DNA of 64,000 nt from Erysipelotrichaceae bacterium. Lineage in GTDB: Bacteria > Bacillota_I > Bacilli_A > Erysipelotrichales > Erysipelotrichaceae. The notes beneath the pieces are model-generated. The model saw only the letters and a list, made by a program, of their open reading frames with translations, was not told where the DNA came from and searched no databases. Shown piece by piece: positions 1 through 8,144 of the stretch (its first letter is position 1; every line of letters begins with the position of its first letter). The DNA is taken from assembly GCA_017404785.1 (NCBI GenBank), contig JAFRBQ010000019.1:124001-188000 (forward strand), written 5' to 3'. Both the position numbers and the translations under genes were made by a program.

Positions 1-279
1 CAGGATTACAAGGATGGCAAAGTTGATGATCTTGATGAAGAAAGTTTCAACAGTTATCTGTATACAAAAGATCTTCCGGAAGTTGATCTACTGATCAGGA
101 CCGGAAGCGAGATGCGTCTTTCCAATTTCCTGCTTTATCAGCTGGCTTATTCGGAATTCGTGGTCATCGATACCTTGTGGCCTGATTTTGATAATGAGAC
201 ATTGGACAGATGCATAGCCGAATACCAGAGCCGCAAGCGCAATTTCGGAGGTAGAGATGAAACAAAGACTGCAGAGTAG
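1..279 (+). CDS. uppS: Isoprenyl transferase (undecaprenyl diphosphate synthase), C-terminal part
   Basis: Only the last 92 codons are in the window; the 5' end lies upstream. UppS condenses isopentenyl diphosphate units on farnesyl diphosphate to make the C55 lipid carrier for cell-wall synthesis. The visible part carries the family's C-terminal signature: RTGSEMRLSNFLLYQ, then the YSEF and W-P-D-F segments that line the substrate site and dimer interface. The coding region ends at TAG 277-279 and overlaps the start of cdsA by 23 bases, implying translational coupling. The uppS-cdsA-dxr-rseP order is the usual Firmicutes arrangement, which supports the call. Confidence 0.95.
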   Translation, partial: QDYKDGKVDDLDEESFNSYLYTKDLPEVDLLIRTGSEMRLSNFLLYQLAYSEFVVIDTLWPDFDNETLDRCIAEYQSRKRNFGGRDETKTAE

Positions 280-1024
280 CGTAATTATCGCTGCGATAAC
301 CATAGCATCGCTTTATTTTGGCGGTACCTTGCTTAAAGCTGTACTGATCTTTATTGGTGTCTATGGTTCCTATGAATTCATCAAGATCCATAAGGATAAA
401 TTCAACTATCTACTTTTTGCGCTGATGGCTGCAGCTGTTCTTTGCCTGCTGTTTCTGAATCAGTATCATGTGGTGATCATGCTGTTTGAGATCATCATTC
501 TGATGAGTATCGGTGTCTTTGATGACAGTGAATCATTCGCCGATGTTTCGGCAGTTTTTTTGCTGTCGATGATGATCGGATATGCTCTGTATTATATTTC
601 CTATATCCAGGAGCTTAATAAATGGATGATCGGCTATGTCGTCATCATTTCCTATATGTGCGACTCTTTTGCCTATCTGATCGGCATCAGATTCGGCAAG
701 CATAAACTAAATTCCAAAGTCTCGCCAAAGAAGACGATCGAAGGATCAGTTGGCGGATGGATCTTTGCGACGATCATTTCTTTCTTCTGGGCGATGATCT
801 TCAATTTCTTTGGTTACCCACCAGTTGTTTTTGTGGTAACTTCGCTCTTGCTTCCATTAGCCAGTGAGATAGGGGATCTTTCCTTCTCTCTGGTCAAGAG
901 ACATTATGGTGTAAAGGATTTCTCCAACCTGATCCCAGGTCATGGCGGGATCCTGGATAGACTCGACTCCAATATTTTCTGTATAATACTATTTGGAGCC
1001 TTATTGACTTTATTTATTAGATGA
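257..1024 (+). CDS. cdsA: Phosphatidate cytidylyltransferase
   Basis: This 255-residue integral membrane enzyme makes CDP-diacylglycerol from CTP and phosphatidate, the branch point of phospholipid synthesis. Several hydrophobic segments cover the protein. The CDS signature lies near the C-terminus (about residues 205-235), where SLVKRHYGVKDFSNLIPGHG is followed by GGILDRLDS. An upstream SPKKTIEGSVGG motif (about residues 153-164) is also typical. GGAGG at 247-251 sits just ahead of the ATG at 257, inside the end of uppS. The stop overlaps the dxr start as ATGA, so expression is coupled within the operon. Confidence 0.96.
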   Translation: MKQRLQSSVIIAAITIASLYFGGTLLKAVLIFIGVYGSYEFIKIHKDKFNYLLFALMAAAVLCLLFLNQYHVVIMLFEIIILMSIGVFDDSESFADVSAVFLLSMMIGYALYYISYIQELNKWMIGYVVIISYMCDSFAYLIGIRFGKHKLNSKVSPKKTIEGSVGGWIFATIISFFWAMIFNFFGYPPVVFVVTSLLLPLASEIGDLSFSLVKRHYGVKDFSNLIPGHGGILDRLDSNIFCIILFGALLTLFIR

Positions 1025-2166
1025 AAAGACTGATTTTAATGGGTGCTTCTGGTTCTATCGGCACTCAGACAATAGATGTAATAAAGGAACATAAAGACGA
1101 GCTGGAGCTCGTCGGTGTTTCTGTGGGCAAAAATACCGCTTATCTCAAGGAACTGCTTGACACCTTCAAGATAAAATATGCCTATTCGGTAGAACCGGAT
1201 GAATCTCTGGTCGACAGATATCCCAATACCAGATTCTATTCAGGCGATAATGGTCTGGTAACGATGGCCATGCTTCCTGATTATGACATGTTGGTGAATG
1301 CCCTGGTCGGCTTTGTCGGTTTCAAACCGACTTTAGAAGCGATCAAGAACCGCAAGGATATCGCTTTGGCCAATAAGGAAACACTGGTTGCCGGAGGCAA
1401 GATCATCAATGAAGCGCTCGCAGAATATGGCGTAAATCTTTATCCGATCGACTCTGAACATGTCGCCATCTGGCAATGTATGCAGGGCCACAACAAGGAT
1501 GATATCCATCGTCTGATCGTCACAGCTTCTGGCGGTGCTTTCAGAGGCTACAGCAGAGATGAACTGGTTGATGCGACGCTTGAACAGGCGCTCAATCATC
1601 CGGTCTGGAACATGGGAAGCAAGATCACGATCGATTCAGCGACCATGATGAACAAGGGCTTTGAGGTCATTGAAGCCCATTATCTGTTCGATATACCTTA
1701 CGAGAAGATCGATGTCATCCTGCACAAGGAAGCAGCTGTCCATTCGATGGTCGAATACAACGACGGTTCGATCATTGCCCAGCTTGGCTGCCCGGATATG
1801 CGTCTGATGATAAAGTATGCCTTGCTTTATCCTAATCACAAATGGGATAAGGTATCCCACTATCTTGATTTTGATGAGATCACTTCACTCAATTTCATGA
1901 AGATGGACTATTCTAGATATCCGCTAGTCAAACTGGCTAAACAGGTCGGTGCCTTTGAAGGCAATTTTGGTGCCGTATTGATCGGTGCCAATGATGAGGC
2001 TGTATCTTTATTCATGCAGGACAAGATCAAATTCGTCGATATCGAATCATATATCTTCAAGACTTTAAAGGCGGCCCGTTTCATCAAGGAACCTACGGCT
2101 GATCAGATCATCGAATCTCATCGCTGGGCCAAAGAATATGTCGATAAGATGTGGGAAAACTATTAA
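1021..2166 (+). CDS. dxr: 1-deoxy-D-xylulose 5-phosphate reductoisomerase
   Basis: Dxr converts DXP to methylerythritol phosphate using NADPH, the first committed step of the MEP isoprenoid pathway that feeds UppS. The 381-residue length is normal. The NADPH-binding loop GASGSIGTQT lies at about residues 8-17. LANKETLVAGG (about 115-125) and PIDSEHVAIWQ (about 142-152) supply metal and substrate ligands, and the flexible-loop region NHPVWNMGSKITIDSATMMN follows. The ATG overlaps the cdsA stop by four bases. Its position in a lipid-carrier operon links precursor supply to wall synthesis. Confidence 0.97.
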   Translation: MKRLILMGASGSIGTQTIDVIKEHKDELELVGVSVGKNTAYLKELLDTFKIKYAYSVEPDESLVDRYPNTRFYSGDNGLVTMAMLPDYDMLVNALVGFVGFKPTLEAIKNRKDIALANKETLVAGGKIINEALAEYGVNLYPIDSEHVAIWQCMQGHNKDDIHRLIVTASGGAFRGYSRDELVDATLEQALNHPVWNMGSKITIDSATMMNKGFEVIEAHYLFDIPYEKIDVILHKEAAVHSMVEYNDGSIIAQLGCPDMRLMIKYALLYPNHKWDKVSHYLDFDEITSLNFMKMDYSRYPLVKLAKQVGAFEGNFGAVLIGANDEAVSLFMQDKIKFVDIESYIFKTLKAARFIKEPTADQIIESHRWAKEYVDKMWENY

Positions 2167-2184
2167 TTAGAAGCTGGTGATATT

Positions 2185-3270
2185 TTGATTAAGACTTTAA
2201 TTCTATTCATATTATTATTAACAATCGTTATTTCTTTACATGAACTTGGCCACCTAATTGCGGCCAAGATTTTTGGTGTGTATTGTCAGGAGTATTCCAT
2301 CGGTATGGGCCCAAAGATCTGGTCATACAAGGGCAAAGAGACCGAATACAGTCTAAGAGCTATCCCGATCGGCGGTTTTGTGGCAATGGCAGGAGATGAC
2401 AGCAATTCTCTTGAAACAAGCGTTGATGACAGCAAGATTCCAGTTGAACGTACTTTAAAGGGCATCGCTGTCTGGAAGAGGATAATCATCATGCTGGCAG
2501 GCGTGACAATGAACATGCTTCTGGCTATCTTTATCTATTCCATGGTTATTCTTTCTACTGGAGCCTATGTCACAGGCACAAAGCCGATCGTAGCCAGCCT
2601 AATTGAAAACTCTCCGGCAGAAAAGGTTGGAATTAAGGAAGGCGATATCATCAATAAGATCGGTTTTGAAAATGGCATGGTCATCAGTCCGGAGACCTAT
2701 TCCGAACTGGTAAGCTTCATCTCCACATACGATGGAAATGGTCCATGGACCATAGAAGTTGAAAGAGACTCAGAAAAGATCACCTATCAGTTTGAACCGG
2801 AATACAGAGCAGATGAAGAACGCTATGTCATGGGTATCGTCTTTTCAGAAAAAGCCATTGAAGTTGTAGAAGTAAATATCTTCAACTGCTTCATCTATGG
2901 CTTTAAGTACACAATGTTCATTTTAAGAATGACTATTGCTTCTTTGGCTACGCTGTTGCAGGGCAAGAACCTTAATTCTTTAAGCGGCCCGATCGGCATC
3001 TACAGTACGGTTGCAGAAACGGCAGCGCTTGGTTTTGATTACTATGTCTCGCTGGTTGCCATGATCTCCGTAAACCTGGCTTTGATCAATGTACTTCCAC
3101 TGCCGGTTCTGGATGGAGGCAGAGTTTTGCTGCTTCTGATCGAAGTCATCATTGGCCACCCTCTAAGCAAAAAGAGCGAAGAAATGATCATGAATGCATC
3201 AGTGATCCTTTTACTGATCCTGGTATTCTTTGTTACATACAATGATATAAGCAGACTTATCGGAGGTTAA
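2185..3270 (+). CDS. rseP: RIP site-2 zinc metalloprotease (RseP/RasP family)
   Basis: This 361-residue intramembrane metalloprotease belongs to the S2P family, which cleaves anti-sigma factors, signal-peptide remnants or other membrane substrates. The zinc motif HELGH lies at about residues 20-24 in the first membrane helix. A PDZ domain covers about residues 120-200. The second metal-site motif, NVLPLPVLDGGR, is at about 300-311 with the last helices behind it. I take TTG at 2185 as the start because the protein is full length from there and no better in-frame start is upstream. Its particular substrate cannot be read from the sequence. Confidence 0.94.
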   Translation: MIKTLILFILLLTIVISLHELGHLIAAKIFGVYCQEYSIGMGPKIWSYKGKETEYSLRAIPIGGFVAMAGDDSNSLETSVDDSKIPVERTLKGIAVWKRIIIMLAGVTMNMLLAIFIYSMVILSTGAYVTGTKPIVASLIENSPAEKVGIKEGDIINKIGFENGMVISPETYSELVSFISTYDGNGPWTIEVERDSEKITYQFEPEYRADEERYVMGIVFSEKAIEVVEVNIFNCFIYGFKYTMFILRMTIASLATLLQGKNLNSLSGPIGIYSTVAETAALGFDYYVSLVAMISVNLALINVLPLPVLDGGRVLLLLIEVIIGHPLSKKSEEMIMNASVILLLILVFFVTYNDISRLIGG

Positions 3271-3272
3271 TC

Positions 3273-4277
3273 ATGAAAATCTTAGTTACCGGCGGAACCG
3301 GATATATAGGTTCTCACACCTGTGTTGAACTGATCAACAGCGGTCATGAAGTCATCATTGTCGATAATCTTTACAATTCTTCGATCGACGTACTGGACAA
3401 GATCGAAAAGATTACAGGCATCAGACCAAAATTCTATCAGATCGACATCCTTGATAAGGAAAACCTTGAAAAGGTTTTTGCGGAAAATGACTTCAATGCC
3501 GTGATCCATTTTGCAGGATACAAGGCCGTAGGTGAATCGGTAGCTATTCCTTTGACGTATTATGAAAACAACATCAGCGGTTCGATAAATCTATATCAGC
3601 TGATGAAAAGATACAAGGTCAGAAATCTCGTCTTCTCCTCAAGCGCTACAGTCTATGGCGATGATTTTGAAGTGCCTTTCAAAGAAGAATATGGTCTTGG
3701 TACAACGACCAATCCATATGGCACGACCAAGAAGATGAACGAAATGATCATTACCGATATGGACAATGCTGAACCGGAGAACTCTTCTGTATTGCTGAGA
3801 TATTTTAATCCGATCGGTGCCCATAAGTCCGGACTGATAGGGGAGATCCCAAATGGCGTTCCTAACAATCTGGTCCCTTATATTGCTCAGGTCGTCAGTG
3901 GTCAAAGAGATTTCTTAAGAGTCTGGGGCAACGATTACGATACAGTTGATGGGACCGGAGTAAGAGACTATATCCATGTCGTCGATCTGGCCAAAGCTCA
4001 TGTAAAGGCTATCGAATACGCCTGTGTACACAAGGGCACAGAAGTGATCAATATCGGAACAGGGAAGGGCTATTCAGTCATGCAGGTATTGAAGGCTTAT
4101 GAGAAAGCCTGCGGCAAACCTATTCCTTATCAGATCATGGAAAGAAGACCTGGCGATATCGCTACATGTTATGCCGATACTTCCAAAGCTGAAAAACTGC
4201 TTGGTTTCAAGGCTGAATACGATATCGATGACATGTGTGAAGACTCATATCGCTTTACTCAGAATCTGAAAAGATAG
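3273..4277 (+). CDS. galE: UDP-glucose 4-epimerase
   Basis: GalE interconverts UDP-glucose and UDP-galactose, for galactose use or to supply UDP-galactose for surface polysaccharide. This 334-residue protein is an extended SDR enzyme. The NAD-binding GGTGYIGSH is at residues 7-15, the catalytic serine region is SSSATVYGD, and the Tyr/Lys pair is in the YGTTKK segment near residue 149. The start follows a good ribosome site (GGAGG) only two bases after rseP, so it is probably co-transcribed with the lipid operon. No other galactose (Leloir) genes are adjacent, which favours an envelope role; that is inference. Confidence 0.95.
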   Translation: MKILVTGGTGYIGSHTCVELINSGHEVIIVDNLYNSSIDVLDKIEKITGIRPKFYQIDILDKENLEKVFAENDFNAVIHFAGYKAVGESVAIPLTYYENNISGSINLYQLMKRYKVRNLVFSSSATVYGDDFEVPFKEEYGLGTTTNPYGTTKKMNEMIITDMDNAEPENSSVLLRYFNPIGAHKSGLIGEIPNGVPNNLVPYIAQVVSGQRDFLRVWGNDYDTVDGTGVRDYIHVVDLAKAHVKAIEYACVHKGTEVINIGTGKGYSVMQVLKAYEKACGKPIPYQIMERRPGDIATCYADTSKAEKLLGFKAEYDIDDMCEDSYRFTQNLKR

Positions 4278-4290
4278 ATAAATTTATCTA
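4275..4290. other. 16-bp perfect AT-rich palindrome at the galE stop
   Basis: TAGATAAATTTATCTA is a perfect inverted repeat whose first three bases are the galE stop codon. It lacks the GC-rich stem and long T-run of a standard terminator. It may be a weak 3' hairpin or a protein-binding site ahead of the next promoter. The function is uncertain. Confidence 0.4.
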
Positions 4291-4322
4291 TAAATATAAA
4301 TTAAATAATATATATAAAGTTA

Positions 4323-4351
4323 TTGACAAATATATAACTTGTTTTTATAAT
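4323..4351 (+). promoter_or_regulatory. Consensus sigma-A promoter of the Phd-like gene
   Basis: TTGACA (4323-4328) and TATAAT (4346-4351) are perfect hexamers separated by 17 bases. Only six bases separate the -10 box from the ATG at 4358, so transcription should begin at or next to the start codon. The spacer contains an imperfect inverted repeat (ACAAAT...ACTTGT) that could be an operator for the product itself; that is inference. Confidence 0.85.
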
Positions 4352-4357
4352 TTAGTT

Positions 4358-4579
4358 ATGGCTAATAAGACTAGTTTTGGGGCAATGCTTTCATCGCTCG
4401 TTCCAATATCTCATCTCAATCAGGGCAAGGCTGCCAAGATCATTTCTTCATTGGGTCCTGACGATGTCAAGATCATCGTCAAGAACAATGAACCGATGGC
4501 GGCTATTATTCCTATTTCACGTTTTTCTGAACTTATTGAAGCAGAGGAAAGGTTAAGAGAAAATGGCAAAGAAGCGTAA
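4358..4579 (+). CDS. Phd/YefM-like small DNA-binding (antitoxin-type) protein, no toxin partner
   Basis: This 73-residue protein resembles the Phd/YefM antitoxin fold. It has a short N-terminal strand, a helix with QGKAAKIISSL, the strand pair VKIIVKNNEPMAAIIPIS, and a helical tail RFSELIEAEERLRE. Family members bind operator DNA through the N-terminal half and neutralise a toxin with the tail. No RelE/Doc/YoeB-like toxin lies beside it. Instead the next gene overlaps it by 17 bases and encodes a membrane-anchored protein. The ATG at 4358 has no Shine-Dalgarno site and sits at the predicted transcription start. It may be a stand-alone regulator of the surface cluster downstream; the function is not established. 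Confidence 0.7.
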   Translation: MANKTSFGAMLSSLVPISHLNQGKAAKIISSLGPDDVKIIVKNNEPMAAIIPISRFSELIEAEERLRENGKEA

Positions 4580-5519
4580 GGTAAGAGCCGACAGAATAAT
4601 CATCCTTGTTTTGAGTACAGTACTTTTGATCGGATTACTGGGTTTTGGCATTTATAAGCTCATGGATTTCGTCATGAACAGACCAAAGAATCCGGGAGGA
4701 GAGATCGTCAATCCGCAACCGATCGAAACAGGTGAGGACATTAAAGTCGAACTGGCCAGCCCTGACAGCTATCAGGTCTTTACCAGCGGTAATGATGAGA
4801 TAGACTTCAATTTCATCGTAGCTGAACTCAAATTCACGGGAAGTGAAGCCATTTCCTTTGATTTAGGCAATCTACGTACATCAGAAAAGATCTATCTGAA
4901 TGATGTTTCCAAATATCTGAATACATTAAATGAAAAAGGCTATAAGGTCTCTAAGCTCGAGATCGTCAATACTGTCGTTTCCCAGGACAAGGAATATACC
5001 TGCAAGATCTTTATTCCGTATAAGACCAACAGCTATTCTTTGAGACTTCTAAATTCTAAAGATGCTTCGATGATCGAATTTGATCTGAATAAGCATATTT
5101 CCGATATTTCAGCTATCAAATTCGACACTCAGCAGCAGATCGAAGTCGGCAACACCAATGTCACCGTTTCATCATGCTACGTATCAGAGATGATGCTACA
5201 CAATGGAGAGACCTATAATGCCTCCGCTCTGACTGTCTTTACATTCAAGATCAATGTCAATAAAGTGGAAGGAAATGTCATGATCACGGATGCTCAGTTC
5301 GTCAGAAGCAATACCGATGAAGTCATCAACTGCCTTGATCAGACTTATGAATCTGTCAGAGATGTCAACTGTCTGGGCAAGAAGCTTGTCACAGGCGACA
5401 ATGGGGCTTTATTCTTTGAAACTTCCGCCAAGGAAGAGAATCCGGATTTCTCCGGTTATCTGATGCTGATGTTTTCTAATTCACAGGATTGGGTCAAGAT
5501 CCCGACTGTTCTGGAGTAA
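4563..5519 (+). CDS. Unrecognised membrane-anchored extracytoplasmic protein
   Basis: I do not recognise this 318-residue protein. Its basic N-terminus (KKRKVRADR) is followed by a single hydrophobic helix at about residues 12-33. The rest is polar, with a short proline-rich linker and predicted beta-rich stretches, so it is probably an anchored domain outside the membrane. The start overlaps the Phd-like gene by 17 bases, and the next gene begins six bases after its stop. It therefore belongs to the transcription unit that makes the glucosaminidase and the PASTA protein. An assembly or substrate-binding role at the wall is plausible but unproven. Confidence 0.75.
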   Translation: MAKKRKVRADRIIILVLSTVLLIGLLGFGIYKLMDFVMNRPKNPGGEIVNPQPIETGEDIKVELASPDSYQVFTSGNDEIDFNFIVAELKFTGSEAISFDLGNLRTSEKIYLNDVSKYLNTLNEKGYKVSKLEIVNTVVSQDKEYTCKIFIPYKTNSYSLRLLNSKDASMIEFDLNKHISDISAIKFDTQQQIEVGNTNVTVSSCYVSEMMLHNGETYNASALTVFTFKINVNKVEGNVMITDAQFVRSNTDEVINCLDQTYESVRDVNCLGKKLVTGDNGALFFETSAKEENPDFSGYLMLMFSNSQDWVKIPTVLE

Positions 5520-5525
5520 TAATAA

Positions 5526-8141
5526 ATGTTTAGGAAACTTTTAAATATCACATTATCAGCTTTATTCATCATAAACATCCTGCCAGCTGTTTCTGGCAGT
5601 TTTAAGGCTGAAGCGGCAGGCAGTTATTCATTTGCCTGCGGAAATGGTGAATTTGAAGTTTCCTATATCGAAGATGATGGCTCTTTAAGCAAGGTTTCAT
5701 GCCATTCCACTTTCGATGCTGCAAAAGCTGCTATGAAAACAAACGACGACTATGTTGTAAGACTCAACAGTTCTTATTCCAAGACCAAGATCATCGCTAT
5801 GAATTCCGGTCTGGCATATTCATATCCTAATCGTAGGGGAACCAATACGATGTATCTGTATCAGGATCCTAAACAGACCGGTTCTTCATTGTACAAGCAG
5901 ACCTATATCTCCAAAGGCTATGAAATGACCTATGTAGATACATATTCTGTTAATTCCAGTGGTGCCGGCTATGCACAGGTGGTCATGAATGGCTTTGAAG
6001 GCTTTGCGGATCTTGAATATGTCGATCTTGTTCCGTTTAAATACATAAATAATGGGATTGCAATCTATCTGGGTGGTGATCATGGTTCAACAGTTTCCTA
6101 TGGCAATGAAGATCCTTATCTTGTCAAACTTGAACAGAATTACTACATGATCGAAACAAAAGGAAACTATACTGATCTTGTTTTCTATTATCATTACGCC
6201 TACGGTGTCAATGGAAATAAATGTGTAACTTATGTCAACAGTGTCGACAACGGCAAGCATTACCTGGAAGCAGGAATGCAGAAAGGCGTCAAATACTATT
6301 CAAATGACGGTATCAATTTCTATTCCGACCAGAAACTGAATAATCTTGTAGCGACCTGCTACAACTATTACCAGTTTCTGCCTTTCAGAACGGAAACAAA
6401 GATCTCTGCCGGAACATTTGACAGTTTTGTAAGCGGACATTCTGATTCCGTCTTAAGAGGTGAGGGACAGTCATTCCTTGACGCCCAGGACGCCTATGGT
6501 ATTAATGCATTGCTCGTATACGCCATGGCATGCCATGAATCAGCCTATGGCGAATCAGGATATGCGGTTCACCGTTACAATCTGTTTGGCTGGAGTGCTG
6601 TTGATTCAAATCCAAATGGTGCTTCTTACTTTAATTCTGTTCAGGATTGCATCAATGCACAGATGGGACGCTATATCAACTGGTTCATTGATTTCACCAA
6701 CTGGCGCTATTTTGGCTATTGCATCGGCAACAAGGGTGCAGGGCTCAATGTTCAGTATGCCTCTGATCCGTATTGGGGTGTTGGCATAGCTTCACTTGCC
6801 TACAGCATCGACAAGAAATCCAAAAACAATAACGGTGATTTGACCGATTATGACAGATACACCTTGGCTTATGTCAATGCGAACTACAATGATACTCTTT
6901 ATGGATCAAATGTTGTCTGGGATTCCAATTTCTACGCCTCTTCTACAGGTAATAAAGTTCTGTTTACCGGAAGATACGGATCGCACTATCAGAAGGATCT
7001 TATCGTTCCGATTGTTGGTGAAGAAAACGGAAGGTATAAAATTCAAACTCCTAATCCGATCGAAAATGGCGCACTTGTGACAAGAGACGGCATTCTTCCA
7101 TATGACTGGGAAGATTCAGTCGCCTATATAAACAAGTCTGATGTGAAAGTTCTCTATGGAAAGACACAGGAGACCCCAGAGCCAGAAAACCCTAAGGATG
7201 ATTCCACATATGAACCATTCACTTCGATCAGAAATCTTTCTTTGAACGGATCGATTCTGAGTATCGATGGTATTGGACTGATTCAAGGCATGGATTTCAC
7301 TGATCAGGCAAAGATCAGTCAGAAGATCAGTTTTGTGGATCTGAGCAATGAAGAAAACATCTACACATTTGATTGCAATGTCATCGATTCTGACGCTTAT
7401 TCAAGAAATGACGGCTGGGATTATACATATACAGGTTTCTCATTGGAGCTTGATCTGAAAGATTCATTACCTGTTGGCTCATATTTAGTAAAACTGAGCA
7501 CTGTCAATGAAGATAAGAGTGTTGAAACTTCACTGTTCTCATCACTTTCATCCTATAGACTGCTTACATCGCTTACCGATAGCAATTCATATCAGATCAG
7601 AATGAATGACTCCAACAGCTATCGTTTTGAGATCGATGTATTGCCTTTGATAGAAGAACTTGACTATACGGCTGTAAACAAGCCATCTAAGAGAACTTCC
7701 AATGTTTCTTTGGATGCGATAGAACTTGATGAGCAGGGAAATCTGACGATCAATGGCCATTCATATATGTACTATCTGAACTATGATGTTACGGACAACA
7801 TAGCTTATGATGTATACCTTGTAAGTGATGAAGGCGATTATCTGAAGCTTGAAACAGCTTTATATGATGATGGGATCGATTATAAGAAGGAACTGAATTC
7901 AAACTACAATATCAACAACATCAGCTTTAAGGCGATTGGAGAGATCGATACCTTGAAGCCGGGTACTTATACTATCTATCTGAAGATGAGCAATATCGTA
8001 GATGAAACGACTTATCTTGATATCAACGAGATCAAAAACTATGGTTTTGAAGTCGAGCCGATCACGATTGAAGGAATCACTTATGAAATAGGCACATCCA
8101 GGATAAGAAGAAGACTGATTTTAAATGTCACGGGAGAATAA
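5526..8141 (+). CDS. Secreted cell-wall glucosaminidase with C-terminal Ig-like region
   Basis: This 871-residue protein has a signal peptide (about residues 1-30, ending near AEAAG). The middle (about 310-430) matches the glucosaminidase fold of LytG/Atl-type enzymes, which cut the glycan strand of peptidoglycan. The ACHESAYGES segment supplies the expected catalytic glutamate at residue 338, and LFGWSAVDSNP and YASDPYWGVGIA follow as in the family. SH3-like segments appear to flank the domain, and the last 300 residues look like beta-sandwich modules. Seven bases separate its start from the preceding stop. The substrate bond is inferred from the family, not shown. Confidence 0.85.
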   Translation: MFRKLLNITLSALFIINILPAVSGSFKAEAAGSYSFACGNGEFEVSYIEDDGSLSKVSCHSTFDAAKAAMKTNDDYVVRLNSSYSKTKIIAMNSGLAYSYPNRRGTNTMYLYQDPKQTGSSLYKQTYISKGYEMTYVDTYSVNSSGAGYAQVVMNGFEGFADLEYVDLVPFKYINNGIAIYLGGDHGSTVSYGNEDPYLVKLEQNYYMIETKGNYTDLVFYYHYAYGVNGNKCVTYVNSVDNGKHYLEAGMQKGVKYYSNDGINFYSDQKLNNLVATCYNYYQFLPFRTETKISAGTFDSFVSGHSDSVLRGEGQSFLDAQDAYGINALLVYAMACHESAYGESGYAVHRYNLFGWSAVDSNPNGASYFNSVQDCINAQMGRYINWFIDFTNWRYFGYCIGNKGAGLNVQYASDPYWGVGIASLAYSIDKKSKNNNGDLTDYDRYTLAYVNANYNDTLYGSNVVWDSNFYASSTGNKVLFTGRYGSHYQKDLIVPIVGEENGRYKIQTPNPIENGALVTRDGILPYDWEDSVAYINKSDVKVLYGKTQETPEPENPKDDSTYEPFTSIRNLSLNGSILSIDGIGLIQGMDFTDQAKISQKISFVDLSNEENIYTFDCNVIDSDAYSRNDGWDYTYTGFSLELDLKDSLPVGSYLVKLSTVNEDKSVETSLFSSLSSYRLLTSLTDSNSYQIRMNDSNSYRFEIDVLPLIEELDYTAVNKPSKRTSNVSLDAIELDEQGNLTINGHSYMYYLNYDVTDNIAYDVYLVSDEGDYLKLETALYDDGIDYKKELNSNYNINNISFKAIGEIDTLKPGTYTIYLKMSNIVDETTYLDINEIKNYGFEVEPITIEGITYEIGTSRIRRRLILNVTGE

Positions 8142-8144
8142 AAA

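Noticed and set aside
4563-5519. The gene after the Phd-like protein as its toxin partner
   Set aside because: It has a membrane helix and a 280-residue outside domain, unlike RelE, Doc or YoeB toxins.
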